From NCBI RefSeq assembly GCF_028473645.1, contig NZ_CP097269.1, forward strand, positions 3,738,001-3,802,000: a stretch of 64,000 bases of DNA. Reading direction: 5' to 3'. Both the position numbers and the translations under genes were made by a program. The stretch is from Acidovorax sp. GBBC 1281. GTDB taxonomy: Bacteria; Pseudomonadota; Gammaproteobacteria; Burkholderiales; Burkholderiaceae_C. The notes under the pieces were generated by a model. The model searched no databases. It was not told the origin of the DNA and was given only the letters and a program-made list of their open reading frames with translations. Positions 1 through 8,920 of this stretch are shown here, one piece after another; positions within the stretch are counted from its first letter, which is position 1, and the number at the start of each line of letters is the position of its first letter.

Positions 1-36
1 GATGCCGGCGTGCTTGATGATTGAACGACGATCCAT
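1..36 (-). CDS. N-terminus of a Tat-exported protein, possibly a TRAP transporter solute-binding subunit (partial)
   Basis: Only the first 12 codons are inside the window. They read M-D-R-R-S-I-I-K-H-A-G-I, which looks like the n-region of a twin-arginine signal peptide. A GGAG lies about 11 bases before the ATG. This start pattern is common in TRAP-type periplasmic binding proteins of Comamonadaceae, but the family cannot be proved from 12 residues. The 294 bases between it and dxs hold no convincing gene; a TACAAT-like -10 hexamer on the minus strand (125-130) could belong to its promoter. Confidence 0.45.
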   Translation of the reverse strand, partial: MDRRSIIKHAGI

Positions 37-330
37 GAGGATTGATCTCCGAGATATTGTTGGCAGAACCCGGCGCTGGTGGGCACCGTGCGCCCAGGGC
101 AAGAAACTGTGTGGGCCGAGGACGATTGTAGGAACATGCCCCCAGCGGGTTTTGCGGGTTTTCCCGTGAAAGAACCCACCCGTTTCGCCCATTCAGGGTT
201 CTGCAAGCATCGGGCGCGCGCCCTTCGTGGAGATCGACAGCGGGCGCCTCGGGGACCTATGCATCAGCGCCCGTGCCGCGTCTGCGAAGGCCCATCCACC
301 TCGGGCCGTCTCGGAATGGGTCCGGCGGTC

Positions 331-2220
331 TCAGGCCGCAGCGGACGGTGCCAGGAACCGCGCGCGCACGGCCTGCTCGATGCCTGCCGCATCCAGCCCC
401 TGCAGCGCCAGCAGCCTGGCGGGGTCGCCATGCTCGATGAACGCATCGGGCAAGCCCAGTTGCAGCACCGGCCGCACCACGCCCGCGGCGTTGAGGGCCT
501 CGCACACGGCGCTTCCCGCGCCGCCCAGCGTGGTGCCCTCCTCCAGCGTCACCAGGGCATCGTGGTTCGCGGCCACTTCCAGCAGCAGGGCCGTGTCGAT
601 GGGCTTGGCCCAGCGCATGTTGACCACCGTGGCATCCAGCGCCTCGCCCGCCTGCAGCGCGGGGTACAGCAGCGTGCCGAAGGCCAGGATGGCGATGCGT
701 TGGCCCTGCGGCGCGGCGCCCATGCGGCGCACCTCGCCCTTGCCGAACGGCAGCCCCTCCAGGCTGGCCAGGGGCACCACGCCCGCGCCGCTGCCGCGCG
801 GGTAGCGCACGGCCACGGGATGGTCCTGCTCGAAGGCGGTGGTCAGCAACTGGCGGCACTCGCGCTCGTCGGCGGGGCAGGCCATGCTCATGTTGGGAAT
901 GCAGCGCACGAACGGAATGTCGTAGGCGCCGGCATGCGTGGCGCCATCGGCGCCGACCAGGCCCGCGCGGTCGAGCGCGAACACCACGGGCAGGTTCTGC
1001 AGGGCCACGTCGTGGATCAACTGGTCGTAGGCGCGCTGCAGGAAGGTCGAGTAGATCGCCACCACCGGCTTGACGCCCTCGCAGGCCATGCCGGCGGCGA
1101 ACGTGACCGCGTGCTGCTCGGCAATGCCCACGTCGTAGTAGCGGCCGGGGAAGCGCTTTTCGAACTCCACGAGCCCCGAGCCCTCCCGCATGGCGGGCGT
1201 GATGCCCACCAGCCGTTCGTCCTTGGCCGCCATGTCGCACAGCCATTGGCCGAAGACCTGGGTAAAGGTCTGCTTCGGGGGCGTGGCGGGCTGCGTCAGG
1301 CCCACGCGGGGGTCGAACTTGCCGGGGCCGTGGTAGGCCACCGGATCGGCCTCGGCCAGCTTGTAGCCCTGGCCCTTCTTGGTAACGACGTGCAGGAACT
1401 GCGGGCCCTTCAGGCCCTTGATGTTTTCCAGCGTGGGAATGAGCGAGTCGAGGTCATGCCCGTCGATGGGGCCGATGTAGTTGAAGCCGAACTTTTCGAA
1501 CAGCGTGGCCGGCACCACCATGCCCTTGGCCTGCTGCTCCAGCCGCTTGGCGAACTCCAGCAGCGGCGGCACGGGCTTGAGCACGGTCTTGCCCACGTTC
1601 TTGGCGGCGGCGTAGAAATGGCCGCTCATGAGCTGCGCCAGATAGCGGTTCAGCGCACCCACGGGCGGGCTGATGCTCATGTCGTTGTCGTTGAGGATGA
1701 CCAGCAGGTTGGCATCGGCCACGCCGGCGTTGTTCAGCGCCTCGAAGGCCATGCCCGCCGTCATGGCGCCGTCGCCGATGATGGCCACGGCATGGCGGTT
1801 CTCGCCCCGCTGCTTGGCGGCCAGCGCCATGCCGAGCGCGGCCGAGATGCTGGTACTGGAGTGCGCCGTGCCGAAGGTGTCGTACTCGCTCTCGGCCCGC
1901 TGCGGAAAGCCCGACAGCCCGCCGAACTGGCGCAGCGTGCCCATGCGGTCGCGCCGGCCGGTCAGGATCTTGTGGGGGTAGGTCTGGTGGCCCACGTCCC
2001 ACACGAGGCGGTCGCGCGGGGTGTCGAACACGGTGTGCAGCGCCACGGTCAGCTCCACCGTGCCCAGGTTGGAACTCAGGTGTCCGCCGGTCTTGGAGAC
2101 GCTGTCGAGCACGAAGGCGCGCAGTTCGGTGGCCAGGTCCTTCAACTCGGCGCGCGACAGGCGGCGCAGGTCGGCCGGGTCGTTGATGGTCTGCAGCAGG
2201 GGAAAGGAATTCGTGGACAT
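331..2220 (-). CDS. dxs: 1-deoxy-D-xylulose-5-phosphate synthase
   Basis: This thiamine-diphosphate enzyme condenses pyruvate with glyceraldehyde 3-phosphate, the first step of the MEP route to isoprenoids, in the cytoplasm. The 629-residue product has the usual family length. The cofactor motif GDGAMTAG is near residue 152, [16 protein letters not shown] is in the N-terminal domain, and the transketolase-like pyrimidine domain carries [16 protein letters not shown]. It lies just after ispA and xseB on the same strand, so enzyme and prenyl synthase are probably co-transcribed. The start fits the conserved N-terminus ([12 protein letters not shown] follows at about residue 41). Nothing about it is unusual. 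Confidence 0.97.
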   Translation of the reverse strand: MSTNSFPLLQTINDPADLRRLSRAELKDLATELRAFVLDSVSKTGGHLSSNLGTVELTVALHTVFDTPRDRLVWDVGHQTYPHKILTGRRDRMGTLRQFGGLSGFPQRAESEYDTFGTAHSSTSISAALGMALAAKQRGENRHAVAIIGDGAMTAGMAFEALNNAGVADANLLVILNDNDMSISPPVGALNRYLAQLMSGHFYAAAKNVGKTVLKPVPPLLEFAKRLEQQAKGMVVPATLFEKFGFNYIGPIDGHDLDSLIPTLENIKGLKGPQFLHVVTKKGQGYKLAEADPVAYHGPGKFDPRVGLTQPATPPKQTFTQVFGQWLCDMAAKDERLVGITPAMREGSGLVEFEKRFPGRYYDVGIAEQHAVTFAAGMACEGVKPVVAIYSTFLQRAYDQLIHDVALQNLPVVFALDRAGLVGADGATHAGAYDIPFVRCIPNMSMACPADERECRQLLTTAFEQDHPVAVRYPRGSGAGVVPLASLEGLPFGKGEVRRMGAAPQGQRIAILAFGTLLYPALQAGEALDATVVNMRWAKPIDTALLLEVAANHDALVTLEEGTTLGGAGSAVCEALNAAGVVRPVLQLGLPDAFIEHGDPARLLALQGLDAAGIEQAVRARFLAPSAAA

Positions 2221-2354
2221 AGGCTATTTTTTGAGGAGCTGCTTGCGCCATGCAGGCAAGCGCTGCAGACCGTTCATTGTGCGGGCCGGTGCGCCGGGGC
2301 CACCGGGGAGGTCTGCGGGGATGGCGGCACAGGGCACGCAGCACGCCGCCATCA

Positions 2355-3320
2355 TCAGTGCGAGCGGTTCACCACCATGTCGGCCAGCGCCGCCAGCGCG
2401 CGCGTGTCGGGCAGGCCGCTCGCGGCCAGCGCGGCGTGCGCCTCGACCCGCAGCTCGCCGGCGTGCGCCTGGGCGCGTTTGAGCCCGAGCAGCGATACGT
2501 AGGTGGGCTTGTCGCTCGCGGCGTCCTTGCCGGCGGTCTTGCCCAGCGTGGCCGAATCGGCCGTCACGTCGAGGATGTCGTCCACCACCTGGAAGGCCAG
2601 CCCCAGCGCGGCGCCGTACTGCGACAGCGCGGCCAGGGCGGCCGGCGCGGCCTGCCCGCAGGCCGCACCCATCACCACGCTGCCCTGCAGCAGCGCGCCG
2701 GTCTTGAGCCGGTGCATCTGGCGCAGTTCGGCTTCGCTCAAAGCGCGGCCCACGCTGGCCAGGTCGATGGCCTGACCGCCGGCCATGCCGTCGGCACCGG
2801 CGGCCTGCGCCAGCATGCGGCACAGCGTGGCCTGCATCGCGGGCGGCACCTGCGGCCCCTCCGGCGTGAGCAGGCCGAAGGCCAGCGCCTGCAGCGCATC
2901 GCCGGCCAACAGCGCGCGGGCCTCGCCGAAGCGCACGTGCACCGTGGGCTTGCCGCGGCGCAGCACGTCGTTGTCCATGCAAGGCATGTCGTCGTGCACC
3001 AGGGAATAGGCGTGGATCAGCTCCACCGAGCAGGCCGCGCGCAGGGCCGCTTCGTCCAGGCCGCCGACGGCCTCCGAGGCGGCCAGCACCAGCAGGGGCC
3101 GCAGGCGCTTGCCGCCGTCGAGCACTGCGTAGCGCATGGCCTCGCCCAGGCCCGCGGGCGCATCGCTGCACACCCAGCGCGACAGGGCGTCCTCCACGCG
3201 CGCCAGTTGCGCGTGGCTCCATGCGCCGAGGTCGAACGGGGGATGAAGCGCGGTGGGCACGGTGGATGGGCCCAGAGGGGTGGGTACTACCGCCATGGTG
3301 GGGGTCACTCCTGCGTCCAT
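2355..3320 (-). CDS. ispA: Polyprenyl (farnesyl/geranyl) diphosphate synthase
   Basis: The protein should extend dimethylallyl diphosphate with isopentenyl diphosphate to make farnesyl diphosphate. Both aspartate-rich motifs are present: DDMPCMD in the first half and DDILD in the second, together with [10 protein letters not shown]. The length is about 321 residues. The ATG at 3320 follows AAGGAG by 10 bases and overlaps the end of xseB by 16 bases. An alternative ATG at 3296, 8 bases after the xseB stop, would give a product 8 residues shorter; the choice is not secure. Tight coupling of xseB, ispA and dxs is the usual proteobacterial arrangement. Confidence 0.93.
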   Translation of the reverse strand: MDAGVTPTMAVVPTPLGPSTVPTALHPPFDLGAWSHAQLARVEDALSRWVCSDAPAGLGEAMRYAVLDGGKRLRPLLVLAASEAVGGLDEAALRAACSVELIHAYSLVHDDMPCMDNDVLRRGKPTVHVRFGEARALLAGDALQALAFGLLTPEGPQVPPAMQATLCRMLAQAAGADGMAGGQAIDLASVGRALSEAELRQMHRLKTGALLQGSVVMGAACGQAAPAALAALSQYGAALGLAFQVVDDILDVTADSATLGKTAGKDAASDKPTYVSLLGLKRAQAHAGELRVEAHAALAASGLPDTRALAALADMVVNRSH

Positions 3321-3547
3321 GGTTGCAGCGCTCCTTCGTCCAATACCTTGATCTGGTCCTGCACCGCTTCCAGCCGGCCGCGGCAAAAGGCCAGCAGCTG
3401 CGCGCCGCGCTGGTAGCCCGCGAGCATCTGGTCCAGAGGCAACTGGCCCGACTCGATGCGCCCCACGAGTTGCTCCAGCTCTTCCAGCGCGGCTTCGTAG
3501 CTGGCGGGTTCGGGGAGTTTCGGGGGAACGGCGGAGGCCTTGGGCAT
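3305..3547 (-). CDS. xseB: Exodeoxyribonuclease VII small subunit
   Basis: This 80-residue protein is the small subunit of exonuclease VII, which degrades single-stranded DNA to oligonucleotides; several small subunits assemble on each XseA. The family signature [18 protein letters not shown] is at about residues 17-34, followed by [17 protein letters not shown]. It is the first gene of the leftward xseB-ispA-dxs group, and its stop lies inside the ispA start region, suggesting translational coupling. xseA is not in the window. Confidence 0.93.
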   Translation of the reverse strand: MPKASAVPPKLPEPASYEAALEELEQLVGRIESGQLPLDQMLAGYQRGAQLLAFCRGRLEAVQDQIKVLDEGALQPWTQE

Positions 3548-3743
3548 GGAACGGGGGCGGCGAACGCGCAGGTAAAACGGTCGATTTTAGGCGCACCCTC
3601 CTTCGGGCGGGCGGCGGCGGGTGGGCGGCACGTGGAAAATGGCTGGCACCTTGGCGACACCATCGGCGCGCAAGCCTTGCCCGGCGCGCTCAAGCATGTC
3701 CGGCCAATACACATACGGGGGGAGCGGAAATAACCCCACCGGC

Positions 3744-3787
3744 TACAATCCCATTCCCTTCGGGCCGGCTTGCATGCCGGTTTCTTT
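3744..3787 (+). promoter_or_regulatory. Putative promoter -10 and terminator-like hairpin in the leader of the Rieske gene
   Basis: TACAAT at 3744-3749 looks like a -10 hexamer; no good -35 is obvious. About 15 bases further, CCGGC (3765-3769) can pair with GCCGG (3776-3780) around a 6-base loop, followed by TTTCTTTTTTT. A short stem with a U-rich tail between a promoter and the start codon at 3845 could be an attenuator, or the terminator of an unseen upstream transcript. The remaining bases of 3548-3844 hold no gene that I can support. Confidence 0.4.
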
Positions 3788-3844
3788 TTTTCCGTGTGCA
3801 CTTCACGCACCCTCCCTGTGGGGAGTCTTTAGGTCAGGTCACCC

Positions 3845-4984
3845 ATGTCTGATTTAAGTCTTCAACTGCAGCAGGCCGCAAGCCAACTACCAGTTTCAAG
3901 CTACTTTGACGAAGCGCTGTTCCAGCGCGAGCTGGAGACCATCTTCCAGCGCGGGCCCCGCTATGTGGGGCACCAGCTTTCCGTGCCCGATGCGGGCGAC
4001 TACTACGCCCTGCCGCAGGAAGGCGAAGGCCGTGCGCTCGTGCGCAACGCGCAGGGCGGCGTCGAGCTGATCTCCAACGTGTGCCGCCACCGCCAGGCCG
4101 TGATGCTCAAGGGCCGCGGCACCCTGCAGGGCCACGGCAAGGGCCATGCGGGCGGCAACATCGTGTGCCCGCTGCACCGCTGGACGTATTCGCCCGGCGG
4201 CCAGCTGCTCGGCGCCCCGCACTTCGCGCAGGACCCCTGCCTGAACCTCAACAACTACGGCCTGCGCGAGTGGAACGGCCTCCTGTTCGAGGACAACGGC
4301 CGCGACATCGGCGCCGACCTGGCCGGCATGGGGCCGCGCGCCGAACTGAGCTTCGACGGCTTTTCGCTCGACCGCGTGGAAATGCACGAGTGCAACTACA
4401 ACTGGAAGACCTTCATCGAGGTCTACCTCGAGGACTACCACGTGGGGCCCTTCCACCCGGGCCTGGGCAACTTCGTGACCTGCGAGGATCTGAGCTGGGA
4501 GTTCCAGAAGCATTATTCGGTGCAGACGGTCGGCGTGGCCTCCACCTTCGGCAAGCCCGGCTCCGACGTCTACCGCCAATGGCACGACGTGCTGCTGCGG
4601 TACCGCGAAGGCAAGCTGCCCGAGCGCGGCGCGATCTGGCTCACCTACTACCCGCACATCATGGTGGAGTGGTATCCGCACGTGCTCACCGTCTCCACGC
4701 TGCATCCCGTCAGCCCGACGAAGACGATGAACATGGTGGAGTTCTACTACCCCGAGGAGATCACCGCCTTCGAGCGCGAGTTCGTCGAGGCCCAGCAGGC
4801 CGCCTACATGGAAACCTGCATCGAGGACGACGAGATCGGCGAGCGCATGGACGCCGGCCGCCGCGCCCTCTACGAGCGCGGCGACAACGAGGTCGGTCCC
4901 TACCAGAGCCCGATGGAAGACGGCATGCAGCACTTCCACGAGTGGTACCGCGCCGCCATGGGCGATGCGGCGCCCCAGCGCTGA
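3845..4984 (+). CDS. Rieske [2Fe-2S] aromatic ring-hydroxylating oxygenase, alpha-subunit type
   Basis: The 379-residue product has the layout of a Rieske non-haem iron oxygenase. The [2Fe-2S] ligands are CRH (in NVCRHRQAVM) and CPLH (in CPLHRWTYSPGG). In the catalytic domain, EDYHVGPFHPGL carries the two histidines expected to bind the mononuclear iron. Such enzymes hydroxylate or demethylate aromatic or quaternary ammonium compounds with electrons from a reductase. No reductase or ferredoxin gene is adjacent, so the substrate cannot be inferred. The gene is monocistronic: a leader of about 60 bases or more precedes it and a strong terminator follows at 5019-5051. Confidence 0.88.
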   Translation: MSDLSLQLQQAASQLPVSSYFDEALFQRELETIFQRGPRYVGHQLSVPDAGDYYALPQEGEGRALVRNAQGGVELISNVCRHRQAVMLKGRGTLQGHGKGHAGGNIVCPLHRWTYSPGGQLLGAPHFAQDPCLNLNNYGLREWNGLLFEDNGRDIGADLAGMGPRAELSFDGFSLDRVEMHECNYNWKTFIEVYLEDYHVGPFHPGLGNFVTCEDLSWEFQKHYSVQTVGVASTFGKPGSDVYRQWHDVLLRYREGKLPERGAIWLTYYPHIMVEWYPHVLTVSTLHPVSPTKTMNMVEFYYPEEITAFEREFVEAQQAAYMETCIEDDEIGERMDAGRRALYERGDNEVGPYQSPMEDGMQHFHEWYRAAMGDAAPQR

Positions 4985-4997
4985 CGCCGATCCGATT

Positions 4998-5052
4998 GCT
5001 ATAAAAATAATAGCTTCCGCCGCATGATCCACTAGGGCATGCGGCCTTTTTC
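4998..5052 (+). repeat. Dispersed Comamonadaceae-type palindromic repeat, copy 1, containing a terminator
   Basis: The element begins with GCTATAAAAATAATAGC, an imperfect palindrome, and continues to a second palindrome: GCCGCATG (5019-5026) pairs perfectly with CATGCGGC (5038-5045) around the 11-base loop ATCCACTAGGG, followed by five T at 5047-5051. This second part is a textbook Rho-independent terminator for the Rieske gene. Related copies are at 8224-8266, 19271-19315 and, degenerate, 31945-32000. Confidence 0.85.
5019..5051 (+). terminator. Rho-independent terminator after the Rieske oxygenase gene
   Basis: It has an 8-bp perfect GC-rich stem, an 11-base loop and a T5 tract, 34 bases after the stop codon. 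It is formed entirely by the dispersed repeat. Confidence 0.85.
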
Positions 5053-5072
5053 ACTCAAAACCCCTCATTCCC

Positions 5073-5984
5073 ATGCAAGCGCTCTGGATGGTGTTGGCCG
5101 CGTTCCTCTTCGCCAGCATGGGCGTGTGCGTCAAGGTCGCGTCGGCCTACTTCAACTCGGCCGAACTGGTGTGCTACCGCGGCATCATCGGCATGGCGAT
5201 CCTGTGGGCGCTGGCGTGCTCGCAACGGGTCAAGCTGGGCACGCATTACCCGGGCATGCACGCGTGGCGCAGCCTGGTGGGGGTGGTCTCGCTGGGCTCG
5301 TGGTTCTACGCCATCGCACACCTGCCGCTGGCCACCGCGATGACGCTCAACTACATGAGCAGCGTGTGGATCGCGGCGTTTCTGGTCGGTGGCGCGCTGC
5401 TGGCCTGGCGGCCCTCGAGCAGCAGCTCGCGCCCGCCGCTGCAGGGCACGCTGGTGTTCACCGTGATGGTGGGCTTCGCCGGCGTGGTGATGATGCTGCG
5501 TCCCAGCCTCGACCAGCACCAGATGTTCGCCGGCCTGATCGGGTTGCTGTCGGGCCTCACCGCCGCGTTCGCCTACATGCAGGTCATGGCGCTGTCGCGC
5601 CTGGGCGAGCCCGAGACGCGCACGGTGTTCTATTTCGCCGTGGGTTCGGCGGTGGCTGGCGGCGCGGGCCTGCTGCTCACGGGCATGTCCGACTGGCCGG
5701 GCTGGCCCAGCCTGTGGTTGCTGCCGATCGGCGTGCTGGCCGCCGGCGGCCAGCTGTGCCTGACGCGGGCCTATGCCAGCGCGCGCACCTCGCGCGGCAC
5801 GCTGGTGGTGGCCAACCTGCAGTATTCAGGCATTGTGTTCGCGGGGCTGTACAGCGTGCTGCTGTTCGGCGACGACATCCCCGCCATCGGCTGGGCCGGC
5901 ATGGCGCTCATCGTGGTGAGCGGCATCGTGGCCACCGTGCTGCGGGCGCGCGCGGCCCCCGGGGCGCCGGCCGAAGAGCACTGA
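5073..5984 (+). CDS. DMT-superfamily (EamA) inner-membrane transporter
   Basis: The 303-residue protein is almost wholly hydrophobic and has the two-repeat layout of EamA exporters, with about ten predicted membrane spans. The first repeat includes LAAFLFASMGVCVKVASAYF and the conserved region around SLVGVVSLGSWFYAIAHLP; the second ends with GWAGMALIVVSGIVATVL. The family exports metabolites, often amino acids or their derivatives; the substrate here is unknown. It starts 21 bases after the preceding terminator, so it should have its own promoter, or be reached by readthrough. Confidence 0.88.
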   Translation: MQALWMVLAAFLFASMGVCVKVASAYFNSAELVCYRGIIGMAILWALACSQRVKLGTHYPGMHAWRSLVGVVSLGSWFYAIAHLPLATAMTLNYMSSVWIAAFLVGGALLAWRPSSSSSRPPLQGTLVFTVMVGFAGVVMMLRPSLDQHQMFAGLIGLLSGLTAAFAYMQVMALSRLGEPETRTVFYFAVGSAVAGGAGLLLTGMSDWPGWPSLWLLPIGVLAAGGQLCLTRAYASARTSRGTLVVANLQYSGIVFAGLYSVLLFGDDIPAIGWAGMALIVVSGIVATVLRARAAPGAPAEEH

Positions 5985-6113
5985 GGCCACCGGCCCGGCG
6001 GTGCCGCAGCTGCGTGGCCCCAGGGCGCGCCCGCCCGTCAGGCCTGTCCGACGCACGGCCCCGCCGCACCGGACCACAATAAGGGCTTGTCCGCCACCGA
6101 TTGATTCAGTCCC

Positions 6114-7013
6114 ATGCCGTACACCACCCTGATCTCCGCCGCCGAACTGCAATCCCTCATCGCCAGCGGCGCGCCGCGGATGGTCTTCGACTGCACGTTC
6201 GACCTGACGCAGCCCTCGCTGGGCGAGCAGCAATACCGCGAATCGCACATTCCCGGCGCGCTCTACGCGCACCTGGACCGCGACCTGAGCGCCAAGCACG
6301 GCGCGCCCGGCGCGGGCGGCACCATCGTCGCCACCGAGGCGGACCAGTCCGCATCGGGCGGGCGCCACCCCCTGCCCAACCGCGACCGGCTCGAAGCCTG
6401 GCTCTCGCGCATCGGCTTCACCAACGGCATGCAGGCCGTGGTTTACGACCGCAACGGCGCCAACTACTGTGGCCGCCTGTGGTGGATGCTCAAGTGGGCC
6501 GGCCACGATGCGGTGGCGGTGCTGGACGGCGGCCTGCAGGCCTGGACCGCGGCGGGCGGGGACCTCGCCAGCGGCGACGAGCCGGCGCATTTCCAGTCCA
6601 ACTTCAAGCTGGGCGAGCCCCTGCGCCAGCTGGCCACCGCGGCGGACGTGCAGGCCGCCCTGGGGCAGGACCGCCAGACGGTGATCGACGCCCGCGCGCC
6701 CGCCCGCTACCGCGGCGAGGTCGAGCCGCTGGACCCCATGGCCGGGCACATTCCGGGCGCGCTGAACCGCCCTTTCAGCGAAAACCTCGGGCCGGATGGC
6801 CGCTTCAAGCCCGCCGCGCAACTGCGCGCCGAGTTCGAGGCCCTGCTCGGCGCCCGCGCGCCCGGCACGGTGGTGCACCAGTGCGGCAGCGGGGTGAGCG
6901 CCATTCCCAATGTCTTGGCCATGGAACTGGCCGGTTTCGGAAAAACCACGCTGTTTGCCGGCAGCTGGAGCGAATGGTGCAGCGTTCCTGACCGCCCCGT
7001 GGAGCGCGGCTGA
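6114..7013 (+). CDS. Two-domain sulfurtransferase (thiosulfate or 3-mercaptopyruvate type rhodanese)
   Basis: Two rhodanese domains fill the 299 residues. The N-terminal, inactive one starts at VFDCTFDLTQP and includes ESHIPGALY; the C-terminal one starts at VIDARAPARYRGEVEP. The catalytic cysteine is in HQCGSGVSAI. The CGSGV loop is closer to the mercaptopyruvate sulfurtransferase style (CGSGVTA) than to the classical thiosulfate loop CRKGVTA, so SseA-like activity is the better guess. It acts in the cytoplasm, moving sulfane sulfur to thiol acceptors or cyanide. It is monocistronic. Confidence 0.9.
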   Translation: MPYTTLISAAELQSLIASGAPRMVFDCTFDLTQPSLGEQQYRESHIPGALYAHLDRDLSAKHGAPGAGGTIVATEADQSASGGRHPLPNRDRLEAWLSRIGFTNGMQAVVYDRNGANYCGRLWWMLKWAGHDAVAVLDGGLQAWTAAGGDLASGDEPAHFQSNFKLGEPLRQLATAADVQAALGQDRQTVIDARAPARYRGEVEPLDPMAGHIPGALNRPFSENLGPDGRFKPAAQLRAEFEALLGARAPGTVVHQCGSGVSAIPNVLAMELAGFGKTTLFAGSWSEWCSVPDRPVERG

Positions 7014-7246
7014 CCCCTGTGGGAGGGCCGGCCGTGCAGCAGGCCTTCCCCTCTCCAGGGTCGGACACCCGCCGCGGATTTTGTAAGGCAAATTCCTACA
7101 CGCCGGGTGTGCCGACCAGACACGCTGCACATCCAAACCCCGACTTAATTTTTGATTGGGCTGAATTCACAATCCATTTCAACGGATCGCGAAACCATGC
7201 AAACCGCATGAACCCCGCCAGATCGGTTAAAGGAAAAGGATTCACC

Positions 7247-7576
7247 ATGACCTCCGAACAACTTCTCGCTGAAATCCGCGAAGCCAACCTCACCTACCTG
7301 ATGTTGGCACAGACCCTGATCCGCCAGGACAAGGCGGAAGCTGTTTTCCGTCTGGGCCTGAACGAAGACGCCGCCGACATCCTCGCCTCGCTGTCGGCCG
7401 CGCAGGTGCTCAAGCTGGCCTCCCGCAACACGCTGCTGTGCAGCTTCCGGGTGGACGACAACCTGGTGTGGAGCTTGCTCACCAACCACAACACCCCGAA
7501 GAAGGTCGGCAACGAAGCGACCAACACGCTGCACGCCAACATCCTGATGGCCAGCCGCGTGTCCGAAGTGCTCTGA
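7247..7576 (+). CDS. flhD: Flagellar transcriptional activator FlhD
   Basis: FlhD with FlhC forms the hetero-oligomer that activates class II flagellar genes. The 109-residue product carries the typical core LAEIREANLTYLMLAQTLI and LSAAQVLKLASRNTLLCSFR. The ATG at 7247 has AAGGA 6-7 bases upstream (AAAGGAAAAGGATTCACC). In-frame codons further upstream are not conserved in the family, so this start was chosen. The 233-base region before it (7014-7246) is locally AT-rich around 7146-7175, unlike its surroundings, as expected for a regulated promoter; no single -35/-10 pair stands out. Confidence 0.95.
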   Translation: MTSEQLLAEIREANLTYLMLAQTLIRQDKAEAVFRLGLNEDAADILASLSAAQVLKLASRNTLLCSFRVDDNLVWSLLTNHNTPKKVGNEATNTLHANILMASRVSEVL

Positions 7577-7643
7577 GCGCAGCGCCCGCCGCCCTCACCG
7601 CCTCGCCCACCTGCCGCCGCCCACCCTTCTTCGAAAGCCAGCC

Positions 7644-8186
7644 ATGTCCGCACCCGTCAAGAGCGTCCTCAACGAATCCAAGCAGATCGAACGCGCCGCC
7701 ATGCTGATCCAGATGGGTGCCCGCATGCAGGTGCTGGAGTCGGAAACCACGCTGTCCTACGAGCGCCTGATCCGGCTGTATAAGGAGATCGCCGGCAAGT
7801 CGCCGTCCAAGGGCCAGCTGCCCTTCTCGACCGACTGGTTCCTGACCTGGCAAGAGAACATCCACAGCTCGCTGTTCCTGAACATCTACGAATACCTGTC
7901 CAAGGGCGTGGACCTGGATTCGGTGGAACTGCTCACCAAGGCCTACCGCCTGTACAACGAGCAGGTCACCACCGCCGAGATCGAACCCCTGCTGTCCTTC
8001 ACCCGCGCCTGGCGACTGGTGAAGTTCGTGGACGCCGGCATGCTGACCCGCACCGCCTGCTCGCAGTGCAGCGGCCAGTTCGTCACCGAGCTGTACGAAA
8101 ACGCCCGCAACTACACCTGCGGCCTGTGCAACCCGCCCGCCCGTGCCGGCAAGAGCAAATCGGCCGGCGCGCTGATGCTGCATTGA
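7644..8186 (+). CDS. flhC: Flagellar transcriptional activator FlhC
   Basis: The 180-residue partner of FlhD starts 67 bases after the flhD stop. The N-terminal helix region KQIERAAMLIQMGARMQVLE and the middle LPFSTDWFLTWQENIHSSLF are typical. The four zinc-binding cysteines are CSQC and CGLC in the C-terminal third (TACSQCSGQF and YTCGLCNPP). The operon ends at a strong terminator at 8285-8306. Together with the FlgO-type gene next door this indicates a motile, flagellated organism. Confidence 0.96.
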   Translation: MSAPVKSVLNESKQIERAAMLIQMGARMQVLESETTLSYERLIRLYKEIAGKSPSKGQLPFSTDWFLTWQENIHSSLFLNIYEYLSKGVDLDSVELLTKAYRLYNEQVTTAEIEPLLSFTRAWRLVKFVDAGMLTRTACSQCSGQFVTELYENARNYTCGLCNPPARAGKSKSAGALMLH

Positions 8187-8200
8187 GCCCCTGCACCACC

Positions 8201-8266
8201 AGGCTTTGAGCCAAAAAGCCTTCCAGCGCATATTCCACTAGGGCATATCGCTACAAAATCAATAGC
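8201..8266 (+). repeat. Dispersed repeat, copy 2 (between flhC and its terminator)
   Basis: The core CAGCGCATATTCCACTAGGG (from 8224) is shared with copies 1 and 3; it is followed by CATATCGCT and the palindromic tail CGCTACAAAATCAATAGC (8249-8266). Just before it, AGGCTTT (8201-8207) can pair with AAAGCCT (8215-8221), a small extra hairpin. No coding function. Confidence 0.75.
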
Positions 8267-8284
8267 AAATCAAATATTCGAAAA

Positions 8285-8306
8285 CCCGGCGCTGGCCGGG
8301 TTTTTT
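8285..8306 (+). terminator. Rho-independent terminator of flhDC, probably bidirectional
   Basis: CCCGGC (8285-8290) pairs with GCCGGG (8295-8300) around GCTG, followed by T6 on the plus strand. Four A before the stem give a short U tract on the minus strand, so it may also stop the convergent lipoprotein transcript ending at 8375. Confidence 0.9.
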
Positions 8307-8374
8307 CATGGGCGCGCCGGGATGGTCGGGACGCCACCGCCCACAGCCCCAGCCCCCATCCGCCCACCGGCCCG

Positions 8375-8920
8375 TCAGCGCATCGCCAGCAGGATGCGGA
8401 TGTCCGAGTCCACCGGCAGCGCGTAGTCGTAGGCCGCCATGACCGCGTTGCCCTCGGGGCTCACCAGCTTGAGGCTCACGTACACCGTCTGCGGGGTGGC
8501 CGCGTACGTGCCCACCACCACCGCCTGCGCCGCCTGGGCGCGGCTCACCTCGCGCACTTCGCGCGAGAGCAGCAGTTCGCCGTCGCCGGGCCGCATGACC
8601 AGGTTCTCGCGCAGCTTCAGTTCGGTCACGCGCACGCCGCGCTGCACCAGCCGCCCGGCGATCTGTTCGGAGCACAGGCGGCCCAGCCGGGACGATTCGT
8701 TCAGCCGGTCCAGGTGCACCAGCGTGGAGACCAGCACCGGCTGGCGCGGATCGAGCGGCGCGCCCTGCAGCAGCATGTCCGCGGCCTTCTGGTTGAATTC
8801 GAGCAGGTCGGTCTGCACGCCGCCTGCGGCCGCGCTGCCGTAGTAGAAACGCGCGCAACCCGGCATGGCCACCACCGCGGCGCCCGCCAGCGCGCCGGCC
8901 AGCACGGTGCGGCGCCTCAT
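8375..8920 (-). CDS. FlgO-family outer-membrane lipoprotein
   Basis: The 181-residue product starts MRRRTVLAGALAGAAVVAMPGC, an export signal ending in a lipobox-like Cys. The rest resembles the FlgO domain: VSTLVHLDRLNESSRLGRL, then a segment with REVREVSRAQAAQAVVVG and YVSLKLVSPEGNAV. In Vibrio FlgO is an outer-membrane protein needed for flagellar stability. The start ATG overlaps the stop of the upstream lipoprotein gene by 4 bases (ATGA). Its position convergent with flhDC supports a motility role, though function is inferred from family resemblance. Confidence 0.8.
   Translation of the reverse strand: MRRRTVLAGALAGAAVVAMPGCARFYYGSAAAGGVQTDLLEFNQKAADMLLQGAPLDPRQPVLVSTLVHLDRLNESSRLGRLCSEQIAGRLVQRGVRVTELKLRENLVMRPGDGELLLSREVREVSRAQAAQAVVVGTYAATPQTVYVSLKLVSPEGNAVMAAYDYALPVDSDIRILLAMR

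Noticed and set aside
79..2502. Plus-strand frame of 807 codons
   Set aside because: It is antisense to dxs and ispA; no signature of a known protein, extremely His/Gln/Arg-rich.
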